Assembly (NCBI GenBank): GCA_963850255.1
Contig: CAWKLL010000030.1
Location: 53,887 to 117,886 of the forward strand
Direction of reading: 5' to 3'
Length of the DNA: 64,000 bases
Source: J054 sp963850255
GTDB taxonomy: Bacteria > Pseudomonadota > Gammaproteobacteria > Steroidobacterales > GCA-2729495
Position numbers and translations under genes: made by a program. This document shows, one piece after another, positions 43,226-52,200 of this stretch. A model generated the notes under the pieces. That model was given only the letters and a program-made list of their open reading frames with translations. It did no database searches and was not told the origin of the DNA. Position 1 is the first letter of the stretch. Every line of letters begins with the position of its first letter.

Positions 43226-44095
43226 ATGAGAAAACTGTTCCCCATCGCGATCGCCCTGCTGGCCATGCTGCAGGCATCCCCGGCGCTGGCCGGCGGCGAA
43301 ACCTATAGCGGCCGAACGGCCTGGGAAATCGGCCGAAAAACCACCTGCGGCACGCTCGCCCCGGGTGTGACCCGCTACGGCATTTTCGAGGGCCGCGCTT
43401 ACAGTCGCGTGCCTGGTGAAAAAGACCGGCATCTGTTCAATATACTCGGCATAAATACACGGCAATGTGCGAGTTCCTCTGATCCAGTAAAAGGCGACGG
43501 TTACCGCAGCGTTTCCCGCGAAATAATGATGTATCTCGACCCGGAAACGAACGCGGTGCTGGATACCTGGAATAATCCGTTCACCGGCGAAGCCGTTGCG
43601 GTAATGCATGTGGCCAATGACCCGGTCAATATGCGTGCAGTGCGCTATGAAGCCGATGCCGGTGAGGTTAGCGCACGGCGCTACGGCGATATGCTGGCCT
43701 TCGGTAGCGAAATACCGCTGTTTTACGACAACCCGCTGGGCGGAGACTTCCAGCAGTACGTCGGCGGCACCTATCACGCCATGGAAATTTTCAACAATTT
43801 TTATCCGGCCAAGGATCTGCTGGAAACGAATCGACGCGTGGAACGCTCGATACTCGGCTGGACGCGGGTTGCGCAATGGCTGCCCTGGATGCGCATGGGC
43901 TCCAAGCCCGGCCTGATGGTTATCAATGCGACCGGCACCAGCACCTTTGATGCCGGCGAGATTCCCGACCAGCTGCGCGCCGTGCTGGACGAACGCTACC
44001 CGACTTACTTTCAGCCGCCACCGCTGGATGACAGCCGCGAGAATGAAACCAGCTGGACAGTATTCCGCAAGGCATTGGCGGAGCAGGCGCCGTGA
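43226..44095 (+). CDS. DUF1838 protein, Sec signal (copy 3)
   Basis: 289 residues. A Sec signal peptide (LFPIAIALLAMLQASPALAG) replaces the Tat signal of the other copies. The domain shows YRSVSREIMMYLDPETNAV, DTWNNPFTGEAVAVMHVANDPVN, ERSILGWTRVAQWLPWMRMGS and SWTVFRKALA. It is the first gene of a tight four-gene operon. CGGAGG lies 7 bases before the ATG, and its stop overlaps the next start (GTGA). The different export route suggests the domain itself may not need a folded cofactor. Function unknown. Confidence 0.92.
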   Translation: MRKLFPIAIALLAMLQASPALAGGETYSGRTAWEIGRKTTCGTLAPGVTRYGIFEGRAYSRVPGEKDRHLFNILGINTRQCASSSDPVKGDGYRSVSREIMMYLDPETNAVLDTWNNPFTGEAVAVMHVANDPVNMRAVRYEADAGEVSARRYGDMLAFGSEIPLFYDNPLGGDFQQYVGGTYHAMEIFNNFYPAKDLLETNRRVERSILGWTRVAQWLPWMRMGSKPGLMVINATGTSTFDAGEIPDQLRAVLDERYPTYFQPPPLDDSRENETSWTVFRKALAEQAP

Positions 44096-44961
44096 TCAGG
44101 ATCCTGATAGCCGCCAGCCTGTTGCTGGGCGCCAGCAGCGCCTGGGCGCAAGGTCAGGACGGCACACCCGCCGAGCGAAACCTGCAACTGATCGCCGAAC
44201 TGCTGCCCGGTATATATGACAACGCTAACCAGAACTACTTCGATACTCGCCTGAAGCTGGACGAGCAACTACGCCATCCGCGCACCAAGGTCGTTGTCAG
44301 TCGGGTCGACAAGCCCGAGCTGGGCGCTGAGGTTTTCCGTTACAGTGCTGACGAAGCCGGCGAGCAACCCACCAATGGCTTGCTGGTGTTGTCGCTTACG
44401 GAGGATCCGCAACTGGTCGGCCTACAGATTATTGCCGAGGATCAACGCCTGGCCGGCTGCGACTTGCGCTTGCGACGCGATCTCGGCCAGTTCACCGGAA
44501 CCGCAGACTGCGGCCTGCGCATGCAGCTTGATCCGACCGGGCTGTGGGTCGGCTGGGCGGATGACAAACCTTTGTACGCTCTGAGCCGGGCGCGCGAATT
44601 CAGTTGTTATGTGGATGTGCCCGGGGTGGCCGGCGGGCGTGACGAACCCTTCGATCGTTACCAGATTGCCAGCCTGCATGACCAGGGGGATCTCGCCTGG
44701 CTGCGCATCAAGGATGATCGCGAATTGGGCGTTACCCTGCGCAATGTGCAGTGGCCAATGAACAATGAAACGGGGGCCTTCACGCGTAACTCACTGGTCA
44801 TGTATGTGCTCGAGCGCAGCGAAGAAGGTATCAAAACCCACACGTATGGCTGGACCGAACCGCGCGCCGAGCGGATCGGTTTGAACCTGCAGTGGATGCT
44901 GGTGAACTGCTACCGAACCTCCAACCGCGATGTGCGGCCGTTCTTCGATGGAAGTCGATAG
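44092..44961 (+). CDS. Exported CpcT/CpeT-like protein (tentative)
   Basis: 289 residues from GTG 44092, overlapping the upstream stop. It has a signal peptide (ILIAASLLLGASSAWAQ) and then LQLIAELLPGIYDNANQNYF, TKVVVSRVDKPELGAEVF, LAGCDLRLRRDLGQFTGTADCGL and DRYQIASLHDQGD. The order of strands and the Cys pair recall the CpeT/CpcT lipocalin-like chromophore lyase family, which also occurs outside cyanobacteria. The match is by eye only. The C-terminal third (YGWTEPRAERIGLNLQWM) has no recognised relative. The gene overlaps the next start by 14 bases. Confidence 0.6.
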   Translation: MIRILIAASLLLGASSAWAQGQDGTPAERNLQLIAELLPGIYDNANQNYFDTRLKLDEQLRHPRTKVVVSRVDKPELGAEVFRYSADEAGEQPTNGLLVLSLTEDPQLVGLQIIAEDQRLAGCDLRLRRDLGQFTGTADCGLRMQLDPTGLWVGWADDKPLYALSRAREFSCYVDVPGVAGGRDEPFDRYQIASLHDQGDLAWLRIKDDRELGVTLRNVQWPMNNETGAFTRNSLVMYVLERSEEGIKTHTYGWTEPRAERIGLNLQWMLVNCYRTSNRDVRPFFDGSR

Positions 44962-45616
44962 CAGCCTGCTGCCGGCTGGCTGGCGGCTCGCGGCTTACGC
45001 CGTCCTCGTCCTGACCCTGCTAGCGGCGGCAGTCAGCGCGCCATGGCAACGACTGCGCGAAGCAGAAATGCAGCATGCCTGGCTGGGCGGTATGGTCGCA
45101 TTGATGGTGCTGTGGTGGATTCGTGCCGGCGTGATCCCCGGGCTGGGCTTCCATTTTTTTGCAGTGACCAGCGTCACCCTGATGTTCGGCTGGCAACTCG
45201 CCTGCCTGGCCGCACCGGCCGTGCTGGTTGCCGGAATTCTTACCGGTCACGGCGATTTCCAATCGCTGGGCTTCAATGCCTTAATACTGTTTTGCTTACC
45301 GGTGGCCGTGACCTGGCTGACACATAGGCTGGCCAGCCGCTACCTGCCCTGGAATTTTTTCATCTACGTGTTCATCAATTGCTACCTGGCCTCGGTGCTA
45401 GCCATGCTCCTGACGACAACGGTAGTGACCACGATCCTGGCCACTGCGGGCAGCGTTTCTGCGACCTACCTGTTCACGGATTACCTGGTGTTCCTGCCGA
45501 TGATGCTACTGTCCGAAGGCTTTATTAATGGCGCCATCGTCACCGTGCTGGTAGCTACCCGGCCGGGCTGGGTCTGGACCTTTGACGACGGTCGCTATTT
45601 GCGTGGCGATTCATGA
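44948..45616 (+). CDS. CbiM-like / ECF-type integral membrane protein
   Basis: 222 residues with six to seven hydrophobic segments, among them LGFHFFAVTSVTLMFGWQLACLAAPAVL and LLSEGFINGAIVTVLVA. The GFHF...FGW part resembles CbiM/NikM-type substrate-binding subunits of energy-coupling factor transporters (COG3235-like). No ECF ATPase or T subunit is present nearby. It starts at ATG 44948 inside the end of the upstream gene, and its TGA overlaps the start of the next gene. A metal or tetrapyrrole ligand is a guess from the family. Confidence 0.7.
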   Translation: MEVDSSLLPAGWRLAAYAVLVLTLLAAAVSAPWQRLREAEMQHAWLGGMVALMVLWWIRAGVIPGLGFHFFAVTSVTLMFGWQLACLAAPAVLVAGILTGHGDFQSLGFNALILFCLPVAVTWLTHRLASRYLPWNFFIYVFINCYLASVLAMLLTTTVVTTILATAGSVSATYLFTDYLVFLPMMLLSEGFINGAIVTVLVATRPGWVWTFDDGRYLRGDS

Positions 45617-46320
45617 ATCAGGACAACCGACGCAATTACTATCGCCTGCTGCACGTGCAACCGGACGCGCCGACGGAAATCATCAAGTCCAGTTACCGAA
45701 CCCTGATGCAAAGCCTGCGCATGCATCCGGATCTCGGCGGCGACCACTGGAATGCCAGCCTGCTGAATGAGGCTTACGCCGTGCTCAGCGACGCCGACAA
45801 ACGCGCCGCCTATGACGCCGGGCGAGACGCGTTGCCGCGCAGCGACGACAGCGCCAATTCGACCGGGGCTGCCGACGCAACGGCCAGCAACCGGGCGCGG
45901 CGTGGCTCCACGGCCTTTTGTCCCTTCTGCCACGCCGACATAGACGGCAGGATCGAGTCAGACAGCAACTGCAACCGTTGCACCAGCCCCTTGGTTCGAG
46001 CCGAGACATTCAGCCGCCGCGCCGACTGGTTAAGGACGGTGGAACGTGTGCCGAAGGCGGTGGACCTGCGCATTTGGACTGATTGGCCGCAGGACCCAGA
46101 GCCAGCCAGCCTGCTGGATCTGTCCCTGACCGGCCTGCGTTTCAGTTTCTCGCGCGGACTGCCCGTTGGAAGTTTCATCAAGCTGGACTGCGAGTTGTTC
46201 ACCAGCGTGGCGCGGGTCGTGCGTTGCCAGGCGGATGGTCAGCGCTGGCAATTGGGGGCGGAGTTTTACACGCTGCGCTTTCTGCGTTCGCGCGGCGGAT
46301 TCGTTTCCGCCGAAGCCTGA
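45613..46320 (+). CDS. J-domain / zinc-ribbon / PilZ fusion protein
   Basis: 235 residues in three parts. Residues 8-70 form a J domain with an intact HPD at 38-40. Residues 101-125 form a zinc ribbon with Cys 103/106 and 120/123. Residues 140-223 form a PilZ domain with RTVER (R141, R145) and DLSLTG (D169, S171, G174), that is, the full RxxxR...DxSxxG c-di-GMP motif. The J domain would recruit Hsp70 (DnaK), and PilZ would make this c-di-GMP dependent; both are inference from family knowledge. ATG overlaps the upstream TGA. The 3' end overlaps the convergent phosphoesterase gene by 55 bases. Confidence 0.88.
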   Translation: MNQDNRRNYYRLLHVQPDAPTEIIKSSYRTLMQSLRMHPDLGGDHWNASLLNEAYAVLSDADKRAAYDAGRDALPRSDDSANSTGAADATASNRARRGSTAFCPFCHADIDGRIESDSNCNRCTSPLVRAETFSRRADWLRTVERVPKAVDLRIWTDWPQDPEPASLLDLSLTGLRFSFSRGLPVGSFIKLDCELFTSVARVVRCQADGQRWQLGAEFYTLRFLRSRGGFVSAEA

Positions 46321-47435
46321 GTATCGTCATACTGGCCCGGCGGACCAATCTGCCAACAGCCGCCATCATCCTGCTGCACGATCCACTCCGGCACGCGCAG
46401 CGCGGCCAGCTTGCACTGGAAAGTCGAACTACCCTGTTCACGCTCGAGATAGCGTCCGCCGACACTGAAATCCACGCAATAAACATTTTTGCGCAAGCCC
46501 ATCCAGTGATGCGGTTCAACCCCGGCGAACAGGTCTGGCCCGTAGCTGTCCATCATCGCCTTGCCGACGGCGCTGTAGCGACGCCAGTAGTGGCCGACGA
46601 TCACCGGCGTCGGTTCAGCATAGTCCTGCCACCATTTTACCCGGCTGACCATGCGCCATTTGCCACCGGCCCAGAGTGGCTCGGCCGCCGGCATCTCAGC
46701 GCCGGAGGTCAACAAGGCGACCGGGTTAGCCATTTGATGATCGGCATCCATCTGCGCCATGGCCTTGAGCAAGGGCGGCGGCTGCGCCTGCTGATGGAGC
46801 TGTGAGCCGAAGCTCCGCCACTCTTCGGCATAGGCCCGAGCCAGCCCACTGGAACGCCAGCGCTCGCGCATACGCCCCACGTAGTCCTGGTAAGTCGCCA
46901 GCACACTGCCGGCGGGCTGCCGGCGAAGCTCTTCAATGGCATCTGCTTGCCAGCAGGCGTGCACGACGCGCAGATCATCACGCTCCAGGGCCAACGGCAA
47001 AGTGGCCAGAAAAGCCTGCAAGCGGGGCTTTTGCGCCGGATCCACAGGACGGGTGCCCACTGGTGGCTGGTCCGGGCTAACCCACCAGCCGTTGCCGTGC
47101 CGCTCTACATCACGCAAGAGATTGAGCTCATGATTACCGAGCAGGCATTGCGCGCGACCGCGCCCGACCAACTGCATAACCCGATGCAATACCGCCGGGC
47201 TTTCGGGGCCACGATCGACCAGATCACCGACAAACACCAGCCGGCGGTCGTCCGCATGATCGCCGTTCGGCGCGTACCCCAGCCCGGCCAGCAGGACATT
47301 CAAGGCGGCTAGTTCGCCGTGTACGTCTCCGATGACGTCCAGCGGGCCGTCAAACAGGCGGCCGATCAGCGATTCAGGCACGCGCGAGACACCCAGGTCG
47401 GGGCAGCGGTGCGAGCGGCAGCTGAGGAGATTCAA
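46266..47435 (-). CDS. Metallophosphoesterase (Ser/Thr phosphatase-like)
   Basis: Up to 389 residues. Metal motifs of the calcineurin-like family are all present: DVIGDVHGE, FVGDLVDRGPES, LLGNHELNL and, near the end, VIVGHYWRR. It resembles bacterial PrpA/ApaH-like phosphatases. The start is uncertain. A TTG at 47435 opens the frame, but a GTG at 47381 just before the domain is possible. An out-of-frame 21-codon frame (ATG 47439, TGA 47374) ends overlapping that GTG. A TAGCAT hexamer lies 8 bases before the small frame. The C-terminal 55 bases overlap the convergent J/PilZ gene. Confidence 0.86.
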   Translation of the reverse strand: MNLLSCRSHRCPDLGVSRVPESLIGRLFDGPLDVIGDVHGELAALNVLLAGLGYAPNGDHADDRRLVFVGDLVDRGPESPAVLHRVMQLVGRGRAQCLLGNHELNLLRDVERHGNGWWVSPDQPPVGTRPVDPAQKPRLQAFLATLPLALERDDLRVVHACWQADAIEELRRQPAGSVLATYQDYVGRMRERWRSSGLARAYAEEWRSFGSQLHQQAQPPPLLKAMAQMDADHQMANPVALLTSGAEMPAAEPLWAGGKWRMVSRVKWWQDYAEPTPVIVGHYWRRYSAVGKAMMDSYGPDLFAGVEPHHWMGLRKNVYCVDFSVGGRYLEREQGSSTFQCKLAALRVPEWIVQQDDGGCWQIGPPGQYDDTQASAETNPPRERRKRSV

Positions 47436-47474
47436 GCATGGCGAAGCATGCTAGCAAAATCATCAGCCGGCCAC

Positions 47475-47497
47475 TAAACTGACTGACTGGTCAGTCA
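47475..47497 (+). promoter_or_regulatory. Probable promoter and TetR operator
   Basis: TAAACT at 47475-47480 is a possible -10. It is followed by the inverted repeat TGACTGAC-TG-GTCAGTCA (47480-47497), two perfect 8-base arms with a 2-base centre. This is the common operator type of TetR/AcrR repressors of efflux operons. It covers the expected transcription start and abuts the regulator gene, so autorepression is likely. Confidence 0.7.
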
Positions 47498-47509
47498 TTG
47501 CTTGAATTC

Positions 47510-48157
47510 GTGCCCAACGCAGCCCCACAAGAAGAAAACCGTCGCAGTCGCCAGCGCGAAATTAACCCTGAGAAGCTCACCCAGGCCGCCCTGGAACTGT
47601 TCATGGAAAACGGTTTCACCGATACGCGGATGGAGGACATCGCACGCCGGGCCGGTGTCAGCAAAGGCGCCATTTATTTGTATTTCGCCACCAAAGAAGA
47701 CTTGTTTCGGGCCGTGGTACAGGAAGGTATCGTGAGCCGAATTGAACAAGCCGAAGCGGCTTTCGCCGCGTCCACCGGATCAGCGCGCGAGCTGCTCGGC
47801 AACTTGCTGCATGGCCTGGTACGGGAATTTTGGGACAGCCCGTCCAGCGGCATTCCCAAACTGGTAATGGCCGAGGCGCACAAATTCCCTACGCTCAGCG
47901 CCGAGTACTTTCAGGCCATTGTCTTGCGCAGTCGCAAATTAATGGAGCGCATACTGCAACGCGCTGTCGATAGCGGTGAGTTTCGCCAGATTGACGTGCC
48001 GTGCACTGCGCGCGCAATCCTGGCCGCGCTGGACTATCAGGTGATTGCCCAGCATACGCTGGCCGCCCACGATCCAGAGCCGCTGCAAACCCAGCGCTAC
48101 GTCGATGCGCTACTCGACCTGGTCAGCCACGGAGCGCTGGCGGAGCAACGGCAATGA
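47510..48157 (+). CDS. TetR/AcrR-family regulator of the RND operon
   Basis: 215 residues from GTG 47510 (a TTG at 47498 adds four). The N-terminal helix-turn-helix reads LTQAALELFMENGFTDTRMEDIARRAGVSKGAIYLYFATKEDLF with the typical TetR pattern. The C-terminal ligand domain ends with LAAHDPEPLQTQRYVD. An 18-base palindrome lies directly upstream. The stop overlaps the start of the RND adaptor (ATGA), so regulator, adaptor and pump form one operon under the same operator. Inducer unknown. Confidence 0.9.
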   Translation: MPNAAPQEENRRSRQREINPEKLTQAALELFMENGFTDTRMEDIARRAGVSKGAIYLYFATKEDLFRAVVQEGIVSRIEQAEAAFAASTGSARELLGNLLHGLVREFWDSPSSGIPKLVMAEAHKFPTLSAEYFQAIVLRSRKLMERILQRAVDSGEFRQIDVPCTARAILAALDYQVIAQHTLAAHDPEPLQTQRYVDALLDLVSHGALAEQRQ

Positions 48158-49266
48158 TCAAACGCATGCTGGCGATGTTGCTAGTGGTTGGCCTGTTCTT
48201 TGGCGCGCTGTTTGGCTGGAAGGCCTTTGTCGGCGAGCAAATTCGCCTGGCCATAGCTGCCGGCGGCCCGCCGATGGCCACAGTCTCTGTCACCACGGTG
48301 GCTGAAGACGAATGGGTGCCGAGCATTCAGACTGTTGCCACCTTGCGTGCTGCGCAATCGGTGAACGTTAGCGCCCAGGTGGAAGGCCAGGTCACTGAAA
48401 TCCTCTTCGACAGCGGCGCTGAGGTTGAGCGCGGCAAGCTGCTGTTACGCCAGTTCTCCGCCGACGATCGCGCGCAGCGCAAAGCCTTGCAGGCAGACCT
48501 CCAGCTGGCGGAAATCGAGATCAAGCGTATCCGTGAACTGGTGAAGGAAAAGCTGGTACCAACGCGCGATCTCGATGCAGCCAGCAGCCGCCTGGAGCGG
48601 GTACGCGCCGAGGTGGAAAATCTTGACGTGGCCATCGCCAAGAAAAATATCCGCGCGCCATTCACCGGCCGTGTGGGTATCCGCCTGGTTAACCTCGGCC
48701 AGTTCATCGAACCCGGTGATGCCATCGTGCGCCTGGAATCTCTGGATCAGCTATTCGCCGATTTCAAGTTGCCTCAACAGGCACTGTCGCAAGTATTTGT
48801 CGGTCAGGGCGTGCAAGTCAGCGTCGATGCCTGGCCGGGCGAGCAGTTCGAAGCCAGCATTGCAGCCATTGAGCCGGCCGTGGATTCCGCCACCCGCAAC
48901 ATCTCCCTGCGCGCCGCGATCAGTAGTGCCGACGGTCGATTGCGCCCCGGCATGTTCGGCGAAATTCGCGTGCAGTTACCGCAGCGACGCAACGTCGTGC
49001 TGATACCCCAGGCGGCCATTAGCTTCAGCCCGTTCGGTAACTCGGTATTCGTCCTTGAACAAGAGTCGGGCGAAACACTGGTCCGCAATGCTTACATTGA
49101 CACCGGCGAAACGCGCGGCGACCTGGTAGAAGTCCGTCAAGGCCTGCGCCCCGGGCAGCAGGTAGTGACTTCTGGACAGCAAAAGCTGCGCGACGGCGCG
49201 CGCGTGAATATCAACAATGCGGTGCCGGTCAGCAACAGCGCCGCGCCTGAACCGGCGGAGTCCTGA
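48154..49266 (+). CDS. RND efflux periplasmic adaptor (MFP)
   Basis: 370 residues. The N-terminal helix (RMLAMLLVVGLFFGALFGW) anchors or exports it. The HlyD/AcrA pattern follows: VNVSAQVEGQVTEILFDSGAEVERG (lipoyl half), a short coiled hairpin, IRAPFTGRVGIRLVNLGQFI (second lipoyl half), a beta-barrel and a membrane-proximal domain ending LRPGQQVVTSGQQKLRDG. It joins the inner-membrane pump to an outer-membrane channel. ATG 48154 overlaps the TetR stop. No outer-membrane factor is encoded in the operon. Confidence 0.94.
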   Translation: MIKRMLAMLLVVGLFFGALFGWKAFVGEQIRLAIAAGGPPMATVSVTTVAEDEWVPSIQTVATLRAAQSVNVSAQVEGQVTEILFDSGAEVERGKLLLRQFSADDRAQRKALQADLQLAEIEIKRIRELVKEKLVPTRDLDAASSRLERVRAEVENLDVAIAKKNIRAPFTGRVGIRLVNLGQFIEPGDAIVRLESLDQLFADFKLPQQALSQVFVGQGVQVSVDAWPGEQFEASIAAIEPAVDSATRNISLRAAISSADGRLRPGMFGEIRVQLPQRRNVVLIPQAAISFSPFGNSVFVLEQESGETLVRNAYIDTGETRGDLVEVRQGLRPGQQVVTSGQQKLRDGARVNINNAVPVSNSAAPEPAES

Positions 49267-49272
49267 GCGAGC

Positions 49273-52200
49273 ATGCGCTTTACCGATATTTTTATCGAAC
49301 GACCCGTGCTGGCCACGGTCGTCAGCCTGCTAATCCTGTTCGGCGGACTGCGCTCGCTGCAGGTCCTCACCGTCAGTCAATATCCAGACAGCAAAAGCGC
49401 CGTGGTAACCGTGGCAACGTCTTACGCCGGGGCCGACGCGCAATTAGTGCAGGGCTTTATCACCACGCCACTGGAACGCGAAATCGCCTCGGCCGACGGC
49501 ATCGATTATCTGCAGTCCAGCAGCCTGCAGGGTACCAGCGTAGTCACGGCATACCTGGAACTGGACTACGACCCCTGGGACGCACTTACACAGATCACCT
49601 CGAAAGTGAACCGGGTTCGCGATCAGCTGCCGGCCGGCAGTGAAGACCCGACCATCAACATCGCCATAGGCGAAACCACGGCCGATATGTATATGAGCTT
49701 CGACAGCGAGACGCTGCCGCAGAATCAGATCACCGACTACCTGGTCCGGGTGGTGCAGCCGCGCGTCGAGGCAGTGGACGGCGTGCAGGAAGCGGAGATC
49801 ATCGGCGGCCGCTTTTTTGCCATGCGCATATGGCTGGACCCGGTACGCATGAGCGCCCTGAACGTTACGCCGGGCGAGATTCGACAGGCCCTGGCGAGCA
49901 ACAACTACCAGGCAGCTGTCGGCCGCACCAAGGGTGAGGCCATGTCCATCAACCTGCGCGCGGCCACAGATCTAAACGACGTCAAGCAGTTTCAGGAACT
50001 GGTAATTCGCGAGGATGACGGTGCCATTGTGCGGCTGCGCGACGTAGCCGAAGTGGTGCTGGGCGCCGAAGACTACGACGTGTCCTTCGCCTACAACGGC
50101 GGCACGGCTGTTTCCATGGGCATCTATACCTTGCCAGACGCCAATGCGCTGTCAGTGATTCAGGAAATTCGTGAAATGTTTCCCGATATCGTCAGCCAGC
50201 TGCCTCCGGGCGTCACCGGGCGCATCCCCTATGACCGGACACTCTATATTGAGGATGCCATCCGCGAAGTGGTGAAGACCCTGCTGGAAGCTGCACTGAT
50301 CGTCTCGGTGGTGATTTTCCTGTTCCTGGGCAACGCCCGTTCGGTGCTGATTCCGATCATTGCCATCCCGGTTTCACTGATCGGTGTCGCCGCGTTGATG
50401 TTGTTGCTCGGTTATTCCATCAATCTGCTGACCCTGCTGGCGCTGGTAATTGCCATCGGCCTGGTGGTCGATGACGCCATCATCGTGGTCGAAAATATCC
50501 AGCGCCACATCGAAGACGGCATGCAACCGATGGACGCGGCCGTGCGCGGAGCGCGTGAGCTGTTTACCCCGATCATCGCCATGACAATAACGCTGGTGGC
50601 AGTGTATGCGCCCATCGGCTTCTCTGGCGGCCTCACCGGCAGCCTGTTCAGTGAGTTTGCCTTCACCCTGTCCGGGGCAGTGCTGCTATCGGGGGTCGTC
50701 GCCCTGACCCTTTCGCCCACGATGTGTGCTCGCCTGCTGCACGATGACATTGGCGGCAATGCGCTGGAAAGATTCCTGGATCGTTTGTTCGGCGGCCTGC
50801 GCCGTGCCTATTCCCGCCGCCTGCACAGCACGCTGAACTATGTTCCGGTGACCCTGGTTTTTTCGGCAGCGGTACTGGTGAGCATCTATTTCATGTTCGT
50901 CAGCGCGCCGCAGGAACTGGCGCCTGAAGAGGACCAGGGCGTGATATTAATCTCGACCAGCGCATCAGCGAATACCTCGCCTGACCAGCTGCGTCGGTAT
51001 ACCGGCGCCCTGGTTGCCGACTATCAAAATATCCCCGAGGTGGCAGCAACTTTTCTGTTTAACGGCAGCCCCGGCCGTGGCCCGGCAGCCAACAACGTGG
51101 CCCTGGCCGGCCTGGTGCTGAAGCCCTGGAGCGAACGCGAACGCGTTGCGGCTGAACTTATACCGGAAGTGCAGCAGCGTGCGGATGCCATTGCCGGCCT
51201 GCAATCCGCCGCGTTTTCCCTGCCAACCCTGCCCGGCGCCGGCGGCGGCCTGCCGGTGCAGGTTGTGATTGGCTCGTCGGATTCACCCGCAGCGGTCTAC
51301 CAGGTAGCGCAGGAACTGCTCGGCCGCGCACGCCAGAGCGGCCTGTTTGTGTTCGCCGATATAGATATGAAATACGACCGCGCCCAGGGCGAGATAATTA
51401 TTGATCGCAACAAGGCCGCTTCGCTGGGCATTGATATGGAGCAGCTCGGGGTCGACCTCGGCACGATGCTGGGCGGCAACTATGTCAACCGCTTTAACCT
51501 CGAAGGCCGCAGCTACAAAGTGATTCCCCAGGTCAGTCGAACCTATCGGCTCAATCCTGAGCAATTAACCGAGTTCCGTGTCAAAACACGCGATGGCGAG
51601 TTGGTTACGCTGGGTGCTTTCGTGCGCGTGGATAGCTCGGTACAACCGCAGCGACTGCAGCGCTTCCAGCAGCGCAACTCGGCCACCCTGTCTGCCGTGC
51701 CGGTCCCCGGTGTCCCGCTGGGCGATGCACTGGCGTTTTTGGAGCAACAGGCCGCGGAAATTTTCCCGCGCGGCTACGAGCTCGACTACGCCGGGGCTTC
51801 GCGACAGTACATTAATGAGCGCGGTACGCTGGTACTGACTTTCTTCTTCGCCCTGCTGGTGATCTACCTGGTACTGGCGGCGCAATTCGAATCTTTCCGT
51901 GACCCTCTCATCATGCTAGTCAGCGTCCCCATGTCGATTGCCGGCGCATTGGTATTCCTTACGCTGGGTGTAGCCACGGTAAATATCTATACGCAGGTTG
52001 GCCTGATTACCCTGATCGGCCTGATCAGCAAACACGGCATTCTGATTGTGCAGTTCGCCAACCAGTTGCAGGCCGAAGAAGGACTGGAAAAGCGCCAGGC
52101 TATTGAGAAGGCCTCGGCAATTCGCCTGCGACCCATCCTGATGACTACCGCAGCCATGGCCCTGGGTGTGGTGCCGCTATTACTGGCAACCGGCGCAGGC

